Positions 44,244 through 52,668 of a stretch of DNA of 64,000 nucleotides are shown one piece after another; the stretch's first letter is position 1, and each line of letters begins with the position of its first letter. The notes under the pieces were generated by a model. The model saw nothing but the letters and a program-made list of their open reading frames with translations, did no database searches and was not told the origin of the DNA. A program made the translations under genes and the position numbers. Source of the DNA: Amycolatopsis orientalis DSM 43388 (GTDB taxonomy: Bacteria > Actinomycetota > Actinomycetes > Mycobacteriales > Pseudonocardiaceae); assembly GCF_000411975.1 (NCBI RefSeq), contig NZ_ASXG01000154.1, forward strand, positions 186,001-250,000, written 5' to 3'.

Positions 44244-44855
44244 TCACTGCCCGCCTTGCACGGTCGACAGGACAGCCTTCGCGACGTTCGTGGCCGCGGT
44301 CGTGGCATTGCTGCCAGGCACCCCCTGGATCAGCACCAACATTTCGTCTTGATCCGACAAGCCGACGATCAGACTCGCCTGTCCTTCTTTTCTGCGATCG
44401 GCCGTATTGGCCATAACCGCCGGAAAACCGTTCACCACGGTCGGTTCGAAGTATCCGTCGCGATAATACCCGGTCGCATGCTGTCGGTAGGTATTGGTAA
44501 GACCGTCCTTGACGGTCGTGAGAAACGTGGCACTGACAGCGGTGTATCCGTCACTGAACCGCCAGGAACAACGGATTCCAGTCGATTCCGAGTGCGCTTC
44601 CGCCTTGCTGAGCTGCAGCGATGACAGCTGGGTCGACGTCAACATGCCGCACGGATCAGAAAGGAACTTGTCGATCTTCAGCGGGGTCGCAACCTTGGGC
44701 GCAGTGACATGTCGACTTCCGGCCGAAGCAGGCGGACCGGCTTCACCGGAAGCAGGGCTCGCCGTCCCCGGATTCGAATTGCCGCAACCCCCAATGAAAG
44801 CGACTCCGAAACTTGCCGCAGCAGCCACCGTAAGGCGAAATTGATAGCGATTCAC
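44244..44855 (-). CDS. DUF3558 family lipoprotein
   Basis: 203 residues. Signal peptide with lipobox IGGC near residue 24, a Ser/Pro/Ala linker, then the DUF3558 core (LSDPCGMLTSTQLSSLQLSK; GIRCSWRF). The family is restricted to actinobacteria and often lies beside type VII secretion genes. GTG start with AGGA upstream; the annotated partners on both sides are on the same strand with short gaps. Function unknown. Confidence 0.82.
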   Translation of the reverse strand: MNRYQFRLTVAAAASFGVAFIGGCGNSNPGTASPASGEAGPPASAGSRHVTAPKVATPLKIDKFLSDPCGMLTSTQLSSLQLSKAEAHSESTGIRCSWRFSDGYTAVSATFLTTVKDGLTNTYRQHATGYYRDGYFEPTVVNGFPAVMANTADRRKEGQASLIVGLSDQDEMLVLIQGVPGSNATTAATNVAKAVLSTVQGGQ

Positions 44856-44862
44856 AATAGTC

Positions 44863-45378
44863 CTATTGGTACATTCCACCCGAAGGGGAGTTACTCGGAT
44901 TTGCTTTCCCGAGGGCTTCCGCCACGTCGGCATTGTGTTGCACATAAGTACCGTTGGCTTTTTTCAGCGCATTGATATAGACGCAAGCACTGCGCTGCAT
45001 CGACACATTGTGGGCAATCATTTTTTGAATTGACGCCTGCGCGACTTGCGCCTGCTGGACGGCAGGCTGGTCAGGCGACGGGGGTTGGGCGGCAGTCAAC
45101 GCGCTTTCCTGAGTTTGCTGGTCGTCCTGCAGATCGTGGAGCACGTTCTCCCATCGGGAGATCAGTGCGGCGACAGTGCCCGGATCGAACCGATACCCGC
45201 CTGGGCGCGTGGAGTTCATCGTGGCGAACGCCGAATCGCCGGCGTCCGCGGTCCCTGCGTCCCACGGGGCGATGAGCTGGTCGGATGCCCGCTGCACCGA
45301 TGTTCGGTCAGTGTCGGTCGACGAGTGCCCTGGCCCCATCGGCTGCCGTCGAGTGCCTGCCTGGCGGCGCACCGCCAT
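44863..45378 (-). CDS. Helical protein of a type VII-like cluster
   Basis: 171 residues. A disordered N-terminal 60 residues precede a helical region (YRFDPGTVAALISRWENVLH; QKMIAHNVSMQRSACVYINA) as seen in small actinobacterial proteins that pair with DUF3558 lipoproteins and WXG100-like proteins. The tail ends GGMYQ. ATG at 45378 with GGGGAG five bases upstream. Probably an ESX-associated protein; function unknown. Eight bases before the DUF3558 start. Confidence 0.6.
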   Translation of the reverse strand: MAVRRQAGTRRQPMGPGHSSTDTDRTSVQRASDQLIAPWDAGTADAGDSAFATMNSTRPGGYRFDPGTVAALISRWENVLHDLQDDQQTQESALTAAQPPSPDQPAVQQAQVAQASIQKMIAHNVSMQRSACVYINALKKANGTYVQHNADVAEALGKANPSNSPSGGMYQ

Positions 45379-46171
45379 CCGCTCTCCCCACGTGATGCTC
45401 CCCTCACAACCCGTCATCACTTTGCCGTCAGAGTATCGCACGAGGCTTCGTCGCGGGTGTCGATTGGCGAACCGGGACGCACTCGGAGCGCGACCGCTCG
45501 CAAGGGCCCCTGACCTGCGGCAGACACCTACTCTCGACGGCAAGGCTCGAACCCCGGGCGAGCCGTCTTTTTCGCGAGCTGGGCCTCGTGGGTGCGCCGG
45601 CTCGATCCAGGGCACGAAATTCGTCCACCGCTCCTTACCGCTCCCAGGGGAACCCCGCTCCGGGGCCCCATGCCTCCCGACGGCGCACCGCAACGGACGA
45701 CGTCCGCTCGCACGCCATGCCCGATCTCGCCTGAGCCTGCCGCCGACGCTGGCCTGCACCCATGAGCCGTCTGACGACGGCCACGCCAAGGAGATCAAGG
45801 CGATCTTGCCGGCCAAGCCGCCCGAATTGACGACAGCAGCCGCGCAGCCTGCTCGCCCTGCTCCTCGAGACCGAACCCGCACCACCGCCTGCCCGGCGAT
45901 AACGTACCGCCACGAATACCGCCAGGCTCGTCCGCCTGCGCCACGACAACCTCCCGACGCACGACACGACACGCCACCCCGTCATGTACTCAGGTGCCTT
46001 GCGGAAGTCGACCCCTGGCGGGAGCAGCACGATGACAGGTGTCGGGCTCTGACGTTCCGTGTCAATGAGGAGTTCAGAGCCGGGAGGTGTCGGGCCGACA
46101 AGCCGACTGGCGGCTGGCTCGCTACCGACGAGCCGTATGGGGCCTCGAAACGTTGACGGCCGCCGTACTGA
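45379..46171. other. Gene-free region of about 790 bases
   Basis: No open frame has both a start with a ribosome binding site and normal codon bias. The base composition is less biased than in the flanking operons. With the truncated WXG100-like gene and the tRNA nearby, it looks like decayed accessory DNA, though I see no recognisable transposase, integrase or att repeat. Confidence 0.5.
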
Positions 46172-47248
46172 TCAGGACGGCAGGTCGACCAGCGCTGAGA
46201 GTCGGGAGCGGTGAACGCCGGAAGTGCCGAGTGCGAGCTGGTCCGACTTGGCGCGTTTGAGGTAGAGATGCGCCGAATGCTCCCAGGTCATTCCGATGCC
46301 GCCGTGCAGTTGCACGGCTTCCTCCGCGGCCACCACAGCGACGTCGCCGCAGTAGGCCTGTGCGACGGCCACCGCGACCGGGACGTCCGGGTCGCCTGTT
46401 GCGAGGGTTGCGGAGGCGTATTGGGCTGCTGCGGCGGCGGATTCGACGCTCGTGTACAGGTCGGCCAGGCGGTGTTTGAGGGCTTGGAATCCGCCGACGA
46501 CCCGGCCGAACTGACGGCGCATCTTGAGGTACTCGACGGTGCTCTCCAAACACCAGCGGGAGACGCCGACCTGTTCGGCGGCGAGCAAACCCGCACCGCA
46601 CTCGAGTGCGCGGCGAATCGCGAGCGAGGAGTCGGCGAGGACGCGGCGGCTGGGTGCGGCATCGAGGCGGACGTCGGCGAGTTGGCGGGTCATGTCGAGC
46701 GAGACGACCGGTCTCACCGTCGCATCGGCGGCCGCGACCTCGTACAGCGCTCCCCCGGCGACGGCCAGGAAGACGTCGGCCTCGAGTGCACCGGCGACGC
46801 TGGTGACGGTTCCGGTGATCCGGTCTCCGTCCAAGCCCAGCAGGGGCAGGTCCGCGTCGGGTGCAGTGGACCAGGGAACCAGCAGTGCTGCAGTGCGGGT
46901 GCCGGCGGCCAGGTCGCCGAGAAGGGCGGTGTCGCTGCCGGCCAGGGCGGTGGTGGCGATGACCGCGCTGGTGAGGAACGGGACCGGGGCGGCGGCGCGG
47001 CCCAGTTCCTCCAGGACGACTGCTGCTTCGCGGGCCGACGCGCCGTGGCCGCCGTGTTTCTCGCTGACCAGGAGTCCGGCCAGGCCGAGGTCGTGGGCCA
47101 GGGACTTCCACAGGCCGGGGACGAGCGAGCGGTCGCCGTCGTAGAGGGCCGTCACCGCTGCCGGGGAACAGCGGTCGTGCAGGAGGTCCCGCACGGTCGC
47201 CTGCAGGTCCTGTTCGAGTTCGCTGGGGAGCAGGTCGAGTTCGCTCAT
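46172..47248 (-). CDS. Acyl-CoA dehydrogenase-like subunit lacking the catalytic Glu
   Basis: 358 residues. ACAD fold recognisable in LAGLLVSEKHGGHGASAREA, FGRVVGGFQALKHRLADLYT and EAVQLHGGIGMTWEHSAHLY. Where catalytic ACADs have a Glu before GT near the C terminus, this reads LALGTSG. It overlaps the next ACAD gene (ATGA). Heteromeric actinobacterial ACADs (for example the FadE pairs of steroid breakdown) have one such non-catalytic partner, so it probably forms a complex with the 391-residue protein. Confidence 0.85.
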   Translation of the reverse strand: MSELDLLPSELEQDLQATVRDLLHDRCSPAAVTALYDGDRSLVPGLWKSLAHDLGLAGLLVSEKHGGHGASAREAAVVLEELGRAAAPVPFLTSAVIATTALAGSDTALLGDLAAGTRTAALLVPWSTAPDADLPLLGLDGDRITGTVTSVAGALEADVFLAVAGGALYEVAAADATVRPVVSLDMTRQLADVRLDAAPSRRVLADSSLAIRRALECGAGLLAAEQVGVSRWCLESTVEYLKMRRQFGRVVGGFQALKHRLADLYTSVESAAAAAQYASATLATGDPDVPVAVAVAQAYCGDVAVVAAEEAVQLHGGIGMTWEHSAHLYLKRAKSDQLALGTSGVHRSRLSALVDLPS

Positions 47249-48420
47249 CGGGGAATCTCCTTCCACGGCACGTTTTTGTCGGCCCGGGGTTCGGCGGGCA
47301 GGCCCAGCACGCGTTCGGCGACGATGTTGCGCAGGATTTCCGAGGTGCCGCCTTCGATGGAGTTGCCTTTGGCCCGCAGGTAGCGGTATCCGGCGTCGCG
47401 GCCGGTGAAGGTGACCGATTCCGGGCGGGTCAGGGTCCAGTCGGAGTAGCGCAGGCCGGCTTCGCCGAGGATTTCCAGTTCCAGGCCGGACAGGTGCTGG
47501 CTCAGGCGCGCGAAGGCCAGTTTCATCGCCGAGCCTTCGGGACCGGGCTGGCCCTGGGCGAGTTTCTGCCGCAGGCGAGCGCCGGTCAGGCGGACGACTT
47601 CGGCTTCGACCCACAGCCGCAGCAAGCGCGCGTGCAGTTCCGGGGTGCGTCGTTCCGGACGGTCGCGCCAGGTTTGCGCGACGACGCCGATCATGCCGGT
47701 CTCGCGTTCGGCGGACTTGCCGATGGACACCCGCTCGTTGTTCAGCGTCGCGTTGGCGACCTTCCAGCCCTCGCCGACCGCACCGAGCCGCTGACTGTCG
47801 GGGATCCGGACGTCGGTGAGGAAGACCTCGTTGAACTCCGCCTCGCCGGTGATCTGGCGCAACGGCCGCACGTCCACGCCCGGGTCGGTCATGTCGCACA
47901 GGAAATAGGTGAGACCGGCGTGTTTGGGCGCGGACGGGTCGGTGCGCGCGAGGAGGATCGCGCACCGGGCCCGGTGCGCGACGGAGGTCCACACTTTTTG
48001 GCCGTTGACGACCCAGTCGTCGCCGTCGCGGACCGCGCGGGTGGCGACGTTCGCCAGGTCCGAGCCGGCGCCGGGTTCGCTGAACAGCTGGCACCAGATC
48101 TCTTCGCCGGTCCACAGTGGACGCAGGTAGCGGTCCTTCTGCTCGGCGGTGCCGAACGCGGCGATCGTGGGCGCGGCCATGCCGAGGCCGATACCGTTGG
48201 CTTCCGGACGGTTGCCCGGCGCGCCGGCGTCGGCGAAGAGCCGGTCCACGTCCGGCTGCAGCGACTGCGGGAGCCCGAGGCCGCCACAACCTTCGGGGTA
48301 GGAGATCCAGGCCAGGCCGGCGTCGAAACGCGCCCGAAGGAACTCCAGCCGTTCGACGGCGGCCGGATCGTGCGAGGCCAGGAACCGGGCGACCCGGTCG
48401 CGGAGCTGATCGGGAGTCAT
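47245..48420 (-). CDS. Acyl-CoA dehydrogenase, catalytic subunit
   Basis: 391 residues; oxidises acyl-CoA to enoyl-CoA with FAD. Motifs: QLFSEPGAGSDLANVATRAV, GQKVWTSVAHRA, and the catalytic Glu in SIEGGTSEILRNIVAERVLG. Overlaps both neighbours by ATGA, the 5' one being the ACAD10/11-like gene. Long insertion-type substrates are common for this group (steroid-like or branched), but the substrate cannot be told. Confidence 0.9.
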   Translation of the reverse strand: MTPDQLRDRVARFLASHDPAAVERLEFLRARFDAGLAWISYPEGCGGLGLPQSLQPDVDRLFADAGAPGNRPEANGIGLGMAAPTIAAFGTAEQKDRYLRPLWTGEEIWCQLFSEPGAGSDLANVATRAVRDGDDWVVNGQKVWTSVAHRARCAILLARTDPSAPKHAGLTYFLCDMTDPGVDVRPLRQITGEAEFNEVFLTDVRIPDSQRLGAVGEGWKVANATLNNERVSIGKSAERETGMIGVVAQTWRDRPERRTPELHARLLRLWVEAEVVRLTGARLRQKLAQGQPGPEGSAMKLAFARLSQHLSGLELEILGEAGLRYSDWTLTRPESVTFTGRDAGYRYLRAKGNSIEGGTSEILRNIVAERVLGLPAEPRADKNVPWKEIPR

Positions 48421-49649
48421 CGCCTTCCTCTCTTGTCTGCTTGCCGACGGATTTCCGCGCGGGCGAGCGAGTTCTTGTGCACTTCGTCGGGTCCGTCGGC
48501 GAACCGGAGAGTCCGGATCCCGGCGTACGCGGCGGCGAGCGGAAAGTCCTGCGAGAGCCCGCCGGCGCCGTGCAGCTGGATGGCCTTGTCGAGGATCCAC
48601 TGCACGGTCCGCGGGGCCGCGATCTTGATCGCCTGGATCTCGGTGTGCGCGCCCTTGTTGCCGACGGTGTCCATGAGCCAGGCCGTCTTGAGCACGAGCA
48701 GCCGCAGCTGTTCCAGCTTGACCCGCGACTCGGCGATCCAGTCCTGGACGACGCCTTGCCGCGCAAGCGGTTTGCCGAACGCGACGCGTTCTTCCGCGCG
48801 GGCGCACATCAATTCGACCGCTCGTTCGGCGACCCCGATCGCGCGCATGCAGTGGTGGATCCGCCCCGGGCCGAGGCGGGCTTGGGCGATCGCGAACCCG
48901 TCGCCCTCGCCCGCGATCAGGTTCGCCGCCGGGACCCGGACGTCGGTGAACGTCAGCTGGGCGTGCCCGCCGTGGTCGTGGTCGTCGTATCCGAACACCT
49001 CCATGCCGCGTTCCACGACGAGGCCCGGGGTGTCGCGCGGGACGAGGATCATCGACTGCTGCCGGTGCCGGTCGGCGTCCGGGTCGGTCTTGCCCATCAC
49101 GACGAAGACCCGGCAGTTCGGGTTCATCGCGCCGGTGATCCACCACTTGCGGCCGTTGAGCACGTATTCGTCGCCGTCCCGCTCGATCCGGGTGGCGATG
49201 TTGGTGGCGTCCGAGGACGCGACATCCGGCTCGGTCATGGCGAACGCCGACCGGATCCGGCCGTCCAGCAGCGGGGTCAGCCACTGCTGTTTCTGTTCCG
49301 CGGTGCCGAACTGCGCGAGCACCTCCATGTTGCCGGTGTCCGGGGCCGCGCAGTTGAGCGCGGGCGGTGCCAAGTGCAAGGCGCGGCCGGTGATTTCGGC
49401 CAGTGGCGCGTACTGCAGGTTGGTGAGGCCGGCACCGTGCGCTCCGGGGAGGAACAGGTTCCACAGTCCGCGGCGGCGGGCCTCGGCGCGAAGGTCGGCG
49501 AGGACCGGAGCGGAGTCCCAGGCCCAGCGGTCCGTCAGCCCGGCCAACTGCTCGGCGAACTTCGCTTCGGCCGGGTACACGTGCGTGTCCATGAAGTCAA
49601 GCAGTTCGGTCCGCAGCCGCGCGGTGCGGGAATCGAAGGCGAATTCCAT
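48417..49649 (-). CDS. ACAD10/ACAD11-like acyl-CoA dehydrogenase
   Basis: 410 residues, strikingly like the ACAD domain of ACAD10/11: NCAAPDTGNMEVLAQFGT, FAMTEPDVASSDATNIATRI, NGRKWWITGAMNP, GPGRIHHCMRAIGVAERAVE. The position of the usual catalytic Glu reads FADGPDEVHK, as in that subfamily. In ACAD10/11 this domain is fused to an APH-type kinase; here the kinase is the directly overlapping upstream gene. Likely acts on phosphorylated hydroxyacyl-CoA rather than in plain dehydrogenation (inference). Confidence 0.88.
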   Translation of the reverse strand: MEFAFDSRTARLRTELLDFMDTHVYPAEAKFAEQLAGLTDRWAWDSAPVLADLRAEARRRGLWNLFLPGAHGAGLTNLQYAPLAEITGRALHLAPPALNCAAPDTGNMEVLAQFGTAEQKQQWLTPLLDGRIRSAFAMTEPDVASSDATNIATRIERDGDEYVLNGRKWWITGAMNPNCRVFVVMGKTDPDADRHRQQSMILVPRDTPGLVVERGMEVFGYDDHDHGGHAQLTFTDVRVPAANLIAGEGDGFAIAQARLGPGRIHHCMRAIGVAERAVELMCARAEERVAFGKPLARQGVVQDWIAESRVKLEQLRLLVLKTAWLMDTVGNKGAHTEIQAIKIAAPRTVQWILDKAIQLHGAGGLSQDFPLAAAYAGIRTLRFADGPDEVHKNSLARAEIRRQADKRGRR

Positions 49650-50674
49650 CAGCGGTGCTCCTTCAGGGACTTCAGACCGCTGTCCAGCAGCGCCACGACG
49701 AGGTCGCCGATGCCGGCGAATCCGTCCCCGACCGTCAGGCCCCGGACGTAGCGGCAGTGAATGCCTTCGAGAATTCCGGCGAGTTTGAACGACGCCAGCG
49801 CCAGGTAGTACCCGAACGCGGAGAGATCGCGACCGCTTCCGCGCGCGTACCGTTCGATGATTTCGTTCTCGCGGAGAAAACCCGGCGCGGTGGAGACGTC
49901 GGCGATCAGGTCGCTGTCCGCGGCTTCGGCGAGCCGGCCGTAGACGAGCATCAGCGCGAGATCGGTCAGCGGGTCGCCGAGGGTCGCCATTTCCCAGTCG
50001 ATCACCGCGGCCGGGCGGTCCTTCGCGTCGACGAGGACGTTGTCGAGGCGGTAGTCGCCGTGCACGATCCCGGCCGGGGACTCCGGCGGGACGCTGGCAA
50101 TGAGTTGTGCGTGGAGTTCGTCGGCAGCGGGAAGGTCGCGCGTGCGAGAGGCGTCGATCTGCTTCTTCCACCGGTTCGCCTGGCGGGCGAGAAAACCCTC
50201 CGGGCGGCCGAAGTCCGCGAGGCCGACCTCGGCCGGGTCGACGGAGTGCAGCGCGCCGAGGGTGTCGACGAGCGCTTCCGAGATCATCCGGACGCGCTGT
50301 GGCGTCAGACCGGCGACGTCGGCGGTGTACCGGTACGGGACGCCCTCCACCCGTTCCATGACGTAGAAGGGCGCGCCGAGCACGTCCGGGTCCTCGCAGA
50401 GCGCGAACGTCGTCGGCACCGGCACCTCAGTGTCCTGCAGCGCGGCCAACACGCGGTACTCCCGCGCCATGTCGTGGGCGGTGGCCAGCACGTGCCCGAT
50501 CGGCGGCCGGCGCACGATCCACGTGGTCGTGCCGTCGCTGACCGCGTAGGTCAGATTGGATTTGCCGCCGGCGAGCAGCGTCGCGGACAGCGTGCTCCCG
50601 GCTCCGGGGACTGCGGTCGGCAGCCATTGCCCGAGCTGCCGCAGGTCGAGTCCCGGCGGGTTCTGCGCGGTCAC
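49649..50674 (-). CDS. APH-family kinase, ACAD10/11 kinase-like
   Basis: 341 residues. Brenner-type loop IVHGDYRLDNVLVD and metal-binding AVIDWEMATLGDP; N-lobe TLLAGGKSNLTYAVSD. These match the kinase domain of ACAD10/11 and bacterial 4-hydroxyacyl-CoA kinases (LvaA type of levulinate breakdown) better than drug kinases. GTG start overlapping the MaoC stop (GTGA), and its TGA overlaps the ACAD start. Probable role: phosphorylate a hydroxyacyl-CoA before elimination. Confidence 0.88.
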   Translation of the reverse strand: MTAQNPPGLDLRQLGQWLPTAVPGAGSTLSATLLAGGKSNLTYAVSDGTTTWIVRRPPIGHVLATAHDMAREYRVLAALQDTEVPVPTTFALCEDPDVLGAPFYVMERVEGVPYRYTADVAGLTPQRVRMISEALVDTLGALHSVDPAEVGLADFGRPEGFLARQANRWKKQIDASRTRDLPAADELHAQLIASVPPESPAGIVHGDYRLDNVLVDAKDRPAAVIDWEMATLGDPLTDLALMLVYGRLAEAADSDLIADVSTAPGFLRENEIIERYARGSGRDLSAFGYYLALASFKLAGILEGIHCRYVRGLTVGDGFAGIGDLVVALLDSGLKSLKEHR

Positions 50675-51123
50675 GGTGTCACCACGCTGACGGTCTCGAC
50701 CACGCAGGCAGGCTTGCCGCCGGAATCCCGTTCGATCGTGACGCGGACGACGACCCGCCATCCGCCGGAACCTTCCGTGACGGACACCAGCTCGGCACCG
50801 GCCCTGACCCGGGAACCCACCGGAACCGGTGCCGGGAACCGGAGCTTGTTCGCGCCGTAGTTGACCGATGCCTGGAAGCCCTCGACGGTGTAGATCTGCC
50901 ACAGCAGCATCGGAACCAGGCTCAGCGTCAGATACCCGTGCGCGATCGTCGTGCCGAACGGGCCCTCGGCAGCGCGGGCCGGGTCGACGTGGATCCATTG
51001 GTGGTCGCCGGTGGCGTCGGCGAAGGTGTCGATCTGCTGCTGGGTGACCCGGTGCCAGCCCGAGTAGCCCAGATGCGTGCCGACCACCCGCTCGAGTTCC
51101 TCGATGCCGCGGAAAACCTTCAT
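50671..51123 (-). CDS. MaoC-like enoyl-CoA hydratase
   Basis: 150 residues, single hot-dog fold. Hydratase motif TFADATGDHQWIHVDPARA with the catalytic Asp and His, and GTTIAHGYLTLSLVPML. Hydrates trans-2-enoyl-CoA to (R)-3-hydroxyacyl-CoA. Overlaps the SDR gene upstream and the kinase gene downstream. Confidence 0.92.
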   Translation of the reverse strand: MKVFRGIEELERVVGTHLGYSGWHRVTQQQIDTFADATGDHQWIHVDPARAAEGPFGTTIAHGYLTLSLVPMLLWQIYTVEGFQASVNYGANKLRFPAPVPVGSRVRAGAELVSVTEGSGGWRVVVRVTIERDSGGKPACVVETVSVVTP

Positions 51124-51884
51124 GCGGCCGGCCCTCCGGCGACGTACAGCACCTGGCCCGAGACGTAGCCCGCGCCTTCGCTGGCGAAGTACGAGACCGC
51201 GTGGGCGATGTCCGCGGGCAGGCCCGAACGGTTCACCGGGATCTGCGCGACGACCGCCTCGCGGAAGTCCGCGAAGGACATTCCCATCCGCGCCGCGGTC
51301 GCCTCGGTCATCTCCGTCTCGATGAAGCCCGGTGCGATCGCGTTGACGGTGACGCCGAACTTTCCGAGTTCGAGCGCGAGCGTCTTGGTGAACCCCTGCA
51401 GACCGGCTTTCGCCGCCGAGTAGTTCGCCTGGCCGCGGTTGCCGAGCGCGGAGATGTTGGACAGGTTCACGATCCGGCCCCAGCCGGCCTTCGTCATGAA
51501 TCCCTGCACAGCACGGCTCATCAGGAACGACCCGCGCAAGTGGACGTTCAAGACCGCGTCCCAGTCGCCGGCGGTCATCTTAAAGAGCAGATTGTCGCGG
51601 ATGATTCCGGCGTTGTTCACCAGCACAGCCGGGTCGCCAAGCTCGGTCGCGACCCGTTCGACGGCGGCGGTCACGGCCTCTTCGGAGGTCACGTCGACGG
51701 CGACCGCAAGGGCGCGCCCGCCCTCGGCTGTCAGCTGGTCGGCGACCTTCGCGCATAAGGCTTCGTCGAGATCCAGTACTGCCACGGCGAATCCGTCCGC
51801 GGCCAATCGCTTCGCAACGCCTGCGCCGATCCCGCGGGCGGCTCCGGTCACGATCGCGGTGCGCGGTGTGGCTGTTGAGGTCAT
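51120..51884 (-). CDS. SDR-family 3-hydroxyacyl-CoA/3-oxoacyl reductase (FabG-like)
   Basis: 254 residues. NAD(P) site VTGAARGIGAGVAKRL, VNNAGIIRDNLLFKM, catalytic Ser and YSAAK in NLSNISALGNRGQANYSAAK, tail YVSGQVLYVAGG. With MaoC and thiolase it would supply the 3-hydroxyacyl-CoA oxidation step. The stop overlaps the MaoC start (ATGA). Confidence 0.9.
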   Translation of the reverse strand: MTSTATPRTAIVTGAARGIGAGVAKRLAADGFAVAVLDLDEALCAKVADQLTAEGGRALAVAVDVTSEEAVTAAVERVATELGDPAVLVNNAGIIRDNLLFKMTAGDWDAVLNVHLRGSFLMSRAVQGFMTKAGWGRIVNLSNISALGNRGQANYSAAKAGLQGFTKTLALELGKFGVTVNAIAPGFIETEMTEATAARMGMSFADFREAVVAQIPVNRSGLPADIAHAVSYFASEGAGYVSGQVLYVAGGPAA

Positions 51885-51909
51885 GAGAGATCGCTCCCGT
51901 AAGTAGTGG

Positions 51910-52668
51910 TCATTCGACGCTCGAGGCGAGAGTTCCGCCGCCGTCGACGACGACCGTCTGACCGGTCATCCAGGCCGCGTCGGACGACAGCAGGAAGGCG
52001 ACGACCCCGCCGACGTCGTCGGGGACGCCCAGTCGTTTCAGCGGATACGCCCGGCTGGTTTCTTCTTCCCGGCCTTCGTAGAGCGCGGCCGCGAACCGGG
52101 TCTTCACCACGGCCGGGGCGACGCCGTTGACGCGGATTCCCGGACCCAGTTCGAGGGCGAGCAACTCGGTGATCGAGTTCAGCATCGCTTTCGTCGCCCC
52201 GTAAAAGCCGATATTCCGAGCGGGCCGGATGCTCGACACCGACGAGACGTTGACGATCGCGCCGCCGTGCGCGCTCATCCAAGCCGCGCAAGCCTTCTGG
52301 ATCCAGGACACCGCGGCAATGCAGTTCACCTCGACGATCTTGCGCGCCGCGTCGAGATCGAGGTCGATCATCGGTCCGTAGGTCGGGTTGATCCCGGTGT
52401 TGTTCACCAGGAAGTCGACGCTGCCGAACGTGGCGAGCGCCTGACGGATGACGTCGTCCTGGTGCCGCGCGTCGTCGGCCCGCCCGGCCACCCCGAGTGC
52501 GTGCTCCGCGCCGCCCAACTGCTCGACCGCCGCGTCGAGCGCGTCCTGCTTCCGGGCCGTGATCACGACCCGCGCGCCGTCGGCGACCAGCCGCTGGGCA
52601 ATGGCGAGCCCGATCCCGCGGCTGGCCCCGGTGACGATCGCGGTCCGACCGGCGAAACGGCCCGTCAT
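51910..52668 (-). CDS. SDR-family oxidoreductase
   Basis: 252 residues. VTGASRGIGLAIAQRL, VNNTGINPTYGP (Thr instead of the usual Ala in NNAG) and FYGATK with the catalytic Tyr and Lys; ends WMTGQTVVVDGG. Second dehydrogenase of the operon, perhaps acting on a hydroxyl elsewhere on the acyl chain. Overlaps the thiolase stop (ATGA) and ends 25 bases before the next SDR. Confidence 0.9.
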   Translation of the reverse strand: MTGRFAGRTAIVTGASRGIGLAIAQRLVADGARVVITARKQDALDAAVEQLGGAEHALGVAGRADDARHQDDVIRQALATFGSVDFLVNNTGINPTYGPMIDLDLDAARKIVEVNCIAAVSWIQKACAAWMSAHGGAIVNVSSVSSIRPARNIGFYGATKAMLNSITELLALELGPGIRVNGVAPAVVKTRFAAALYEGREEETSRAYPLKRLGVPDDVGGVVAFLLSSDAAWMTGQTVVVDGGGTLASSVE

